Part shown: piece by piece, positions 55,925 through 64,000 of the stretch
Position numbering within the stretch: the first letter of the stretch is position 1
Layout of the letters: every line of letters begins with the position of its first letter
Assembly (NCBI GenBank): GCA_036925085.1
Contig: JAUPFP010000054.1
Coordinates: 558,001 to 622,000, forward strand
Source: Brachycybe producta
Taxonomy: Eukaryota > Arthropoda > Diplopoda > Playtdesmida > Andrognathidae
DNA: 64,000 nt
Direction of reading: 5' to 3'
Translations under genes and position numbers: made by a program
Notes under the pieces: generated by a model
The model's input: the letters and a program-made list of their open reading frames with translations, nothing else
Databases searched by the model: none
Told to the model about the DNA's origin: nothing

Positions 55925-56415
55925 ATTTAAGAAGGAAACTTAGCTTTTGAACATCAGCTTAAAGCAGAGGTTGGCCTTGTTTTTAAGTAACGCTTTAAAA
56001 AGGTGTTTGAACCCTAATCAAGAGGGTTGAAGTTGAAGAGCCAAGTTTCATTCTTGAATCTGGTCCAAAAAGCTGCCTAATACAAAATATGCATTTAAGA
56101 ATGAAACATCACCTTGACCCCTCCTTAGCAGGGTTTGACCTCTTGATCTTATGTAATTGAGTACACTTTAAAACGATTTTTCCTGCATTTAAACCCTGAT
56201 GAGAGGTTTTCAGTTGTTGTTTGAAGAGCCAAGTTTCGTTCTTGAATCCGGTCCAAAATCTGTCAGATACAAAATTTGCATTCAAGAAGGAATTTTGGCT
56301 TTCGAACATCAACTTTACTTGGACTTGGATGCTTTTCTTCTGTGTTCGAATCCTGCTCAGTGGGTTGAAGTTGAAGAGCTAAGTTTCATTCTTGAATCTG
56401 GTCCAAATGCTGCCT
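55925..56415. repeat. Spaced three-copy repeat (AAGAGCCAAGTTTCATTC unit)
   Basis: The string GAAGAGCCAAGTTTCATTCT plus TGAATCTGGTCCAAA occurs at about 56035, 56223 and 56372 (spacings about 188 and 149 bp), each preceded by a GAGAGGTT or GTGGGTTG-like lead. It shares words with the hairpin at 45405-45577. Confidence 0.7.
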
Positions 56416-57089
56416 GATAAAAAAAAATTTGCACAAAAAATGACTTATTTTTTTCTGTGCCAAAAAAATTATATAATTTTAAATTGTTTCCATATTTTGT
56501 TCTAATTGGAGCTTCCAACTATTTTTAAATATTTTTCTTCTCATATTTAATATCTTAATGTGTGATGGTTTCAAAATTGAGTTCGAAACAAAGTGAACAC
56601 TTTTTCACAACAACAAAAATTATCTAATTCTTAACTAATTAATCCAATTAATTATGGTTGTCATCTTAAAATAAAAGCTCAACATTAGTTGAGTCTAGTC
56701 TACATTTTTTTTAATAATCAAGAAAAAAATTAATCTTAAGTTTAACTGAATTAGTTAAAAACAAAAATAACAAAGAAACTTGTTTAACATTTTTGTTTGT
56801 TCTTAATATAATTTGTATCTAAAGTTTTGATTGATCTGCACAAAAATTAATCAAGAGATTTTTCTTATTTCGGATCATTGATTTAACATGATTGACAAAT
56901 TGATCATTTCGTATCATAAAATGTACGTTAAAAATGTGTAATACGCAAACATTAAGACTTAATCACGAATGTCATTAAAAAGTGGTTCAAGATTGACAAT
57001 TGGGTGCTCAAATTAAAAGACGAAACCTTTAAATTGTATGTATTTGCATATAAACGAGTTTTTAGAAAAGCTCAAATTTTAAATTACCA

Positions 57090-57485
57090 TTAAGTTGGTT
57101 TATGAACAGCTGATTTTCAAACTCTTGATTATTTTGTCTTTCTACTTTCTCTTAATTTTGCTCATGAAAGTGTTTTAGAAATTAGAAGGGTAGCTCTAGC
57201 ACTTAAATGTACTGTATGTATTTTCATGAATGTTATCTTTCAAATTAAGCTTTTCATGTCAGGTTTCCAAATGGTGCAACTTAAAGTAGATGACATTTTT
57301 AAAAATTTTCCTCTAAAAAATTTTGGTCTTGAAGTTCAAAATAACCAGGAGCCTCATTAGACAAAATCATAAATTTGTGACAATCATACCTTGAATATTA
57401 ATAAGTTATTAATTTACTCTTCTAGTTTGTAAAATACATTCAATTTTTCAATCTTAAATGTGGAATAATCAGTTTGATTTCATTT
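57090..57485. repeat. Foldback element copy (spinster/TMEM120 spacer)
   Basis: Starts TTAAGTTGGTTTATGAACAG and has GTGTTTTAGAAATTAGAAGG, then TTATCTTTCAAATTAAGC. The right arm is shortened (ACTCTTCTAGTTTGTAAAAT). The interior differs from other copies, so it is rearranged. Confidence 0.7.
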
Positions 57486-57749
57486 ACATATTTTACAAAA
57501 CACTTAACAAGAAAAAGACAAAAGTAACATGTTAAACGAGTATTTTATTTAATCTCTCAGCTATTTTTAATAAACAAAGATAAGCGTTTGTGACAATTTG
57601 TTGGCTAACGAAAGTTAAGAGATTAACATCTGAATTAATAGAAATCAATTATTTAAATTTTTTTTAGAATTGGAAAACAAGAAAATGTAAAAAAAAAATG
57701 ATCAAAAATAAGCGATTAAATTTGTTCAAACGACAACAATCGACATTCG

Positions 57750-59752
57750 TCACTCTTCTTTTTTATCACCGCAAGACGATTGTAGATTTAGCCGTGTTGA
57801 ACCATCTCCACTTCCGTCTTTAGAAGTCGGAAATCTGAATTCGAAGGTTTTCTTTTCTTTGAATTTCTCCGGAATAACCCAAGATGTGGTAATGACATTA
57901 CCGAGGAAGATGAAAAAGAACAGAACGCTCAAAACTGGAACCTTTTTACGAGACAAAAGCAAAAACGGATCGTAAAACAATTGAGTTCAATGTTTACCAT
58001 TAATAACTTTACCTGCCACTCTTTACAGTATTCCTGCTGACTTATACGATACAACTTATAAGCATTATATAACTGGAAAATGTAGCCGATGAAAAGAAAC
58101 GGCAACAAGAAACTGAGTCCTCTCCACATCCATGAATGGAATCCCTCTTATTTTCGTAAGAAAGAAAGAGATATTCGTTAAAATTGATTTATTCTCTTTG
58201 TGCGCATGATGACTGGATACCTATGGTGATATCCATGTTATGCCTTTCTCCGAGCGCTTTCAATCTATAAAGGCAACCCTGCTGATAACGGAATTGTAGA
58301 AATTGCACCAAAGCTAAACGCAAACATATCAAGCGGGTCATAAAATTTGATTTGCGAGAAAAACCGTTTCTTTCTTACAGATGTAACAATTGAATATGAG
58401 AAACTGATGTCTGAATTCATGATACGATTGCGCATCTGGCCTACGAGAATAGAAACAAATGAGAGGAAAATCTGAAGAGAAAACGGAGACCAGTAACCTT
58501 TTACCATGTAAGAAGTACGCCGGAAGCTACGGTCGACAAGAAGTGATGCGTTCTCCACCAACCTTTGATTCTACACAAATACGTAAAGTACAAACTTCAT
58601 TTTAAAAAAACTTTTTCTCTCTCTCTTGTGAAATAAATAAATTACTTTGAACCATTGACTTTGAGGATGCTCTCTCTGATGGTCAGTGTACAGTAATACC
58701 AAACTAAAAGAAACATCAGAGCCATGTCCATGAACCTGAAGACATGAGAACAATCGAAAGATTAAGACGCAACAAGTTCCCGCTTTTACTTCAAAAATTC
58801 ACGCTCATTTCGTTATAATCAGTTCAACTCTTTATTTCAGTTATTATATCCGATGCGGGTTCATTCAGTTTACGGCTTTAAACTGATTTTCATATGCTAA
58901 ACAGCAGCTGTTTAAGAGCGACACTTTCAATTCAGCGCTCGCATTAAACTTTGCTTTAAATAAGTGTTAATCAACACTCCAAACCAAAATGTAAACTCGT
59001 CGATTTTGTTGGCTTCATACCTATACTTAAATAAGAATAGATTAAAGAAAGAGACGAGGAATCCGATTCCAGTGACGACCAATTTGAACTTCTCGTATTC
59101 GTCTTTATAGTTGTAACGATCATCTTTGTTCATTAGCGACACATTAACGCAACCGAGAATGATCCTTAGGTAACGCCTGAAATAAGACAAAACCAAACGA
59201 TTAATACGATATGACACAAGTCTAAAAAAAAACTCGATTCCGCATTTAAATTGTTATACCCGTTCTTACGAGGAAGAGATTCTTCCATTTCGGCCAACTG
59301 TAGCTTCCTTTTCATCATATCTGTACGCAGTTTATGAAACCTTTCGTTGTCTTCACCTGAAACATTTTTATTTAACCTGCAAAACAGTGAAAACGAGTCA
59401 AAATAACGAGTTATCGTTATATAATGGATATATGATGAATACTTGTTTGCTGATTTCTCAATCAGTTTCATCCGATATTTCTGATGGGTTATTTGTTTCT
59501 GGCATTTTTCTTGCGTCGCGTGCAACTCGTCCAGCTTCATAAGGTACTGTTTGTGGACGTCCTGACAAGAGTAAGTGATAAACAGACGTTACAAACACGT
59601 GCTTCTTTAACCCATACATCGCTTTGGGTTTTTTTTCCATAGGGGTCAAAGGTCAGAAAACCCCCCCCCCCATGAAATACCTCGACATCTTTGAATTCTG
59701 TCGTTAAAGCCTGGTATTCTTCAAGGCATGACGAGATGCTATTGTAATCCAT
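57750..59752 (-). CDS. TMEM120: TMEM120 (366 aa, 10 exons)
   Basis: Exons from the ATG down: 59752-59681, 59561-59443, 59376-59260, 59176-59021, 58735-58646, 58570-58505, 58440-58379, 58313-58221, 58146-58013, 57941-57750. TMEM120 proteins are six-helix membrane proteins of the nuclear envelope/ER with an N-terminal coiled coil. They are linked to fat-cell differentiation and mechanosensing and have a fold resembling fatty-acid elongases with a bound CoA. Matches to the family: [10 protein letters not shown] and a Lys/Glu coiled coil, [79 protein letters not shown]. All phases join. The frame stays open into the intron after 59021, which is a chance extension. The C-terminal tail after the last helix is Lys/Glu/Ser-rich. 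Confidence 0.94.
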
Positions 59753-60818
59753 CGTTAACGCTTTAATCTATAAACAAAAAGTGATTACTTTTCTCTCTCT
59801 CTCTCTCTCTCTCTTTCTTTGCTTTGCAATCACCTGTGAAATGTCAACAAACCCAGAAAAATGAAACCAAACAGAAAACAGACTAGACGGCAAAACAACA
59901 ACGTAAAAACATAAAAGCCATCATAATATCCCATGACGTTAACATTATGAAGCAGTTGGACTTTTTAAAAAGCTGTTGATTTGAAGTGACACAGGTAGAC
60001 GAATATGGCGTCATAATCGTATTCTTTGATAACAAGCGTTAGCGGTACACTTACTTTTGCTTCAAATTATTAACGTCATACCATAATAAACATATTCACT
60101 GATACGTGATGCCTAAACCACTGTTTATGTTGACATTTTATATTTTTGTCGTGCGGGCCGAGGGGCCATTTTGTGTCTGTTGTTGCCGTCACTTTTGTAT
60201 GATTGTCTGACATCTTGGGTCCATATTACTTTAGCAAGATTTTTTGTCGTATATAGAAAATGAATGAGAGTTTATGATTTGATTATGTAAACATTTGTTA
60301 AATGATGTCTGCCATTTTAGTTCCAAAAATCTTCTAAAAAATATTAATTTAGAAAATATGTTATATTTAGATTCTGATTAGAAATAATTGATTCTTTATT
60401 ATTACTTATTATTAAACGTTACATTTTCTGAAAAACAATCGCAAAAACGTATATTCAACACACACAATTGTGCCCAGCATTAGAATTTCTTTTGCTCCGC
60501 CCTTTTATGACGTCAAACCCAGTAACAAACCAATTAGAATATTGATGTTGCTCATAAAAGGGCGGAGCAAAATAAATTATAATGCTGTGCACAATTGCCT
60601 GCGTATGTCAACGGATGGTTTTAAACGTCAAATAAGAACCAAAATGGCGACTGAACAAATCATTTAAAATAACTTTGCATTGTGGGTAACAATGACGCAC
60701 GCGCGGCATTTTTTGAAAAATTCAATTTTGAATTTTGAAAATTTCTCTTTATTCGATTAATTGAATTCAAGATTGATCGTTTGTTATAAATAGTATTCTG
60801 TTGAAATACTTTAATAAA
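59753..60818. promoter_or_regulatory. Shared region between divergent TMEM120 and the last gene
   Basis: About 1.07 kb head to head. It has a TC microsatellite at about 59793-59813, a hairpin at 60474-60599, and TATAAATA at 60785-60792, which is only 27 bp before the last gene's ATG and so is an uncertain promoter element. Confidence 0.5.
60474..60599. repeat. Hairpin element (CTCCGCCC family), copy 2
   Basis: GCCCAGCATTAGAATTTC and TTGCTCCGCCCTTTTATGA on the left are mirrored by TCATAAAAGGGCGGAGCAAA and TATAATGCTGTGC on the right. It shares its core with 41367-41571, and both sit in divergent-promoter spacers. Confidence 0.8.
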
Positions 60819-63775
60819 ATGGCGTTTTCAATGAAAAAGCAGAACATAAATATTAAAAAAGACATCGAAAATGATATTAAGACGTCTGACGTCATCATCA
60901 GTTCGAAATGCGATTGGATTAAAGAGAATGTGAAGGTTAAATCGATAAAAAGTGAAGAGGATGACGAGTATAAGATAGAAATCACCTTGAAAGGCCTGGC
61001 TAAGATTACCGGAAAAAAGCAATCGAAAATAGTAGACGAGAAAATGGCGGCGCCTATGAAAAGTTCATTTATGTCAATTTTTCTCTTTCTTTTCTTATTC
61101 AGACTTCTTTAAAAAGAAAAAAACCTTTCGTTATTACTGATTTCAACACTGATTGGATTCAGGAAAACGTGGAGATAAAGATCAGTGAATCAGAAGACTT
61201 CAAGATTTTACAAATTGTTCTGAAAAACTTGGAATCTGGAACAACCGAAGAGAAGAAATCGATCGAAAAGAACGACGAACGTTCATATAGTCCTTCGACG
61301 CGTTCACCAGTTCAGTCTCCTGTGACAGAAAAACGTCGAATTCTGGTTGAAGATGAAACGGAAAAGGCTCCAGAGCCATATAGAGTTCCAGAGGGAGATA
61401 TGGCCCATTTTTATATTGAAGCGAAATCGCCGGAACCTGAAAAAACTCCCGATAAACGTCAGAATTGAAAAATCTATAGTTTGTGGACTATTAATTTGTG
61501 TTATTTTATCGTTGATTTTTGTAGATTGCACATGGAGAATGGCAGGATGTGGAATTTGCGTCGACGAAACCGAAAATAAATCGAATTTTGATGCAAAGAA
61601 AGATGGCAACGAAAGGGAAGAAGCGTCGACCGTTTGCAAGATAGAAGTCGGTCAAAAGAAACCAGTTACAAGCACACGGGATTCGAGCTCACCCAAAAGT
61701 CTGAAATGTGTTTTACTAGTGAATGGTTTACGACAAACGGTAAAAAACTATTTCTTAATTGAATTAGATCGAAGAGAGAATTTCTGCTGTGATCAAGACA
61801 CCAAATTCGAGGACGAAGACGGCAGAGATTGTTTTTTAGAAGTCGGTCAAAAGAAACCAGTTACAAGCACACGGGATGCGAGCTCCCCCAAAAGTCTGAA
61901 ATGTGTTTTACTAGTGAATCGTTTACGACAAACGGTAAAAAACTATTTCTTAATTGAATTAGATCGAAGAGAGAATTTCTGCTGTGATCAAGACACCAAA
62001 TTCGAGGACGAAGACGGCAGAGATTGTCTTTTAGGTAAAAGGAATTGTTTCAAAGCTCTAAACGCCTCTCGAATTTTGATTACTCTGTCTTTAAGGTATA
62101 AAATGAAGGGAAGCTTGAATTTTATAAACTAGAAGGGGTAAATCAATCACTTAATGGTATTTTCATGTTGATATCTTTCAAAATAAGCGATTAAGCGGAA
62201 TAAGCGATTTTGTCTATAAAACGTTTATTTTGAAAGATATGAACATGAAAATATACCCTTAAGTGATTGAGGTACCCTTCTAGTTTCTAAAATACTTTCT
62301 AGTTTTTCTTAGTTTTGCTCCTGAAAGACAAAATAATCAAGAGTTTGAAAATCAGCTGTTCATAAACCGTCTTAATCGAAGAATGATTCTCATTTGTGTT
62401 TTACAGATTTGCACGAACGACATGTGTTTAAGAAATTCGAGTCTTCAGAGCCAACTCGAAAGGAGAATGAAGATTTTTTGAGAACGATGTCGCCTAAAGG
62501 TAGCAAATAATGTACGAAACGAGACTGTTATCGAAAGTTTTTCGATTGTTTACAGGGTTAAGAAGACGCGAACGTACTTTGCTCAAGGAAGTCGAACATT
62601 TCTACATGGATGTTAATCAAGCTGAAGATTTTAATCGATGGCGAGATGAAGATCGCGATGTGAAAGAAAGCGATTTACCGTTGTTCTCAGAGGAAACCAA
62701 AATTTCCGTCGAAAAGAACGTTGAGGGTCAAAAGTTTGTGGTGAACAGGCGAGACGGTGGACGTTCGAAAGGTAAATGTTAGATTTGATTATTCATAATT
62801 AAGCTTATATTTTTATACAAATTTAAAATAAGGAAATATGCAAATTGATGCAAATAAATATCTGAAACTATTTACAGCTTAAAATATCAGAAGCAGAATC
62901 AAATCAAGCAAATTCAAATGGATTTAGTTTAAATAACTTTTGGCAGAATGTTTTTATTATCAAAAATGTTTTGTTTTTTTTAATTTAAATAATGCAAATC
63001 TATGCACATTTTGGTGCAAATCTCCAGAAATTATGCAATTTGCGCGTTTTATGCATTTTCATTTTTCATTAAAGTGGCTTTAAACGCTGTAAACGCCTCT
63101 CGAGCTTTTGATTATTCTGTTTTTCAGGTGCAAAATAATGAGAAACTAGAAAATGTTTTAGAAACTAGAAGGATAGCTAAATTACTTACTGTTATTTTCA
63201 TGTTAATATCCGTCGAAATAACTTTTGTTAGACAAAAATTAATAAAATATCGCTTGCTTAACGTGATGTTATTTTCAAATTAACATAAAACACTTATTTT
63301 GAAAGATATTAACATGAAAATACCCTGAAGTGATTGAGCTACCCTTCTAGATTCTAAAACACTTTCAAGTTTTTCATAATTTTGCTCTTCTGAAAGACTG
63401 AATAATCATGAGTTCCAGGGGCGTGTGCAGCTCTGAAACCACCGTAACCGCCTATCGTTTGAAACAGTTAAAAAAAGTAAACGCTTTCCACTTTGCTGTG
63501 GTATTGTGGTCGATTCGGACGATGAAGAAGGAGACGCTAGTATGAAGGGTAAAATAATCAGTGAAATGGTTGAGGTAAAAGATACAAAGAGCGTTTGTTT
63601 CTTTTTTTTTTTTAACAGCTTACAACAAGCAATCGGAACAACAGCTAAAATCTCCGCCGAAGAAGGTTACGGTGCATCTCGAAATGCACAAAAAGTAAAT
63701 GACTGTAAGTGGATTTGTTTGTTATGAAATCAAACTGTTTTGTTGGTCCACAGATGTGAGAAAAGGAAGAAGTGA
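60819..63775 (+). CDS. Unrecognised multi-exon gene with DWIxENV repeats
   Basis: Proposed exons: 60819-61031, 61103-61457, 61525-62034, 62407-62499, 62556-62771, 63468-63548, 63619-63698 (TAA) or 63619-63694 joined to 63754-63775 (TGA). I do not recognise the protein. It is acidic/basic mixed, without a signal peptide or membrane helix, so probably cytosolic or nuclear. Two related segments occur near the start: CDWIKENVKVKS and TDWIQENVEIKIS, each followed by an alternating strand-like stretch. A Ser/Pro-rich linker (SPSTRSPVQSPV) follows, then a 65-residue unit present twice. Later exons give charged sequence (NRWRDEDRDVKESDLP, VVDSDDEEGD). Phases of exons 2 to 7 fit (mostly phase 1). Exon 1's donor (ATA then GTAGAC) is weak. 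The gene may extend past the window end. Confidence 0.5.
61644..62033 (+). repeat. 195-bp in-frame tandem duplication in the last gene
   Basis: Copies start at 61644 and 61839. They differ at only about five positions, and 195 bp equals 65 codons, so the frame is preserved and both copies stay open. Each unit contains KKPVTSTRD, SPKSLKCVLLVN, LDRRENFCCDQ and FEDEDGRDC. The low divergence points to a recent event (or collapse/duplication in assembly). Confidence 0.9.
62041..62375. repeat. Foldback element copy (last gene, intron 62035-62406)
   Basis: CTAAACGCCTCTCGAATTTT on the left; GGTACCCTTCTAGTTTCTAA, GCTCCTGAAAGACAAAATAA and ATAAACCGTCTTAA on the right. It fills the intron almost completely. 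Confidence 0.85.
63070..63450. repeat. Foldback element copy, near-consensus (last gene, intron 62772-63467)
   Basis: Starts TTAAAGTGGCTTTAAACGCT then GTAAACGCCTCTCGAGC. Core GTTTTAGAAACTAGAAGGAT is mirrored by ATCCTT-like CCCTTCTAGATTCTAAAACA, and it ends CTGAAACCACC near 63443. It ends just before exon 63468, whose acceptor lacks a pyrimidine tract. Confidence 0.85.
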
Positions 63776-64000
63776 TGGCCAAGTGTAGGAAGTTGATTTT
63801 CAGGCATTGGCCGAAGAAATTGCTGCTTTCATCATGACTCTTTTAAATAGTTCAAAATTTACGTTGTCTTGTTCAAAATTCGGTCTCTAAATGTTCAAAT
63901 TGTTTCATTTATAACAAAAAGTCATTTCGTTTTATTCATAAATAACATTCTTTATACAAGAAGAAGGATAAGATATGATGTAGAACTTCTCGTTAGTTAA
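63776..64000. other. Window end, undefined
   Basis: An open segment after TTGATTTTCAG (from 63804) reads ALAEEIAAFIMTLLN for a short way and could be another exon of the last gene, but the window ends before this can be judged. Confidence 0.3.

Larger units (their letters stand above)
54953..57749. other. Spacer between spinster and TMEM120 (convergent)
   Basis: AT-rich, no convincing gene. It contains a T-run (about 55543-55561), a three-copy repeat (55925-56415) and a foldback copy (57090-57485). Small open frames at 54992-55252 and 55725-55943 show no coding character. TTTATT at 57544-57549 could be the TMEM120 poly(A) signal on the minus strand. Confidence 0.55.

Noticed and set aside
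58927..59020. In-frame extension of TMEM120 exon 4
   Set aside because: It is open by chance. The donor at 59020 joins perfectly to [14 protein letters not shown], which matches the family; the extension would duplicate that region with poor sequence.

Overview
This is nuclear DNA from an invertebrate, most likely an arthropod. Genes are split by many short GT-AG introns (often 60-400 bp), the sequence is AT-rich, poly(A) signals are AATAAA, and the first gene is dumpy, a giant apical extracellular-matrix gene best known from arthropods. Nothing bacterial, viral or CRISPR-like is visible. The exact taxon cannot be read from the sequence.

Layout, left to right. (1) 1-21680 (+): the 3' part of a dumpy orthologue; its 5' part lies outside the window. 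It has 15 single-module EGF/DPY exons (54-5107), one 3.5 kb Ser/Thr-rich mucin-like exon (6109-9594), a second EGF/DPY exon array (10033-19221), then a ZP domain, a tetrabasic cleavage site, a transmembrane helix and a short tail (19355-21680). (2) 23444-24114 (+): CHCHD2-like mitochondrial twin-CX9C protein. (3) 24990-34862 (+): paxillin with LD motifs and LIM domains, plus an apparent alternative first coding exon (26251-26329) and an alternative last exon (32872-32976). (4) 36715-37094 (+): an orphan coding-like terminal exon. (5) 41013-37284 (-): CDC45, 17 exons, all boundaries reconstructed. (6) 42355-53625 (+): spinster-type MFS transporter with a second possible last exon at 54849-54952. 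(7) 47502-50526 (+): an F-box/leucine-rich-repeat gene nested on the same strand in a spinster intron. (8) 59752-57750 (-): TMEM120. (9) 60819-about 63775 (+): an unrecognised multi-exon gene with a recent in-frame internal duplication.

The genes are unrelated in function: matrix anchoring, mitochondrial redox/stress, focal adhesion, replication helicase, lysosomal efflux, ubiquitin-ligase adaptor, nuclear-envelope/ER membrane protein. Paxillin/CDC45 and spinster/TMEM120 are convergent pairs. CDC45/spinster and TMEM120/the last gene are divergent pairs separated by about 1.0-1.3 kb, and each of these two spacers holds a related hairpin element.

The most striking non-genic signal is a family of palindromic (foldback) elements of about 260-400 bp. 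At least 20 whole or partial copies lie in introns and spacers and none in exons. Their ends read TTAA-GGTGG...CCACC-TTAA, and a splice-acceptor-like string sits in the arms. Several other hairpin families, a minisatellite and a candidate tRNA-like element share the non-coding space. The most striking coding signal is that both dumpy arrays are higher-order repeats with a six-exon period.
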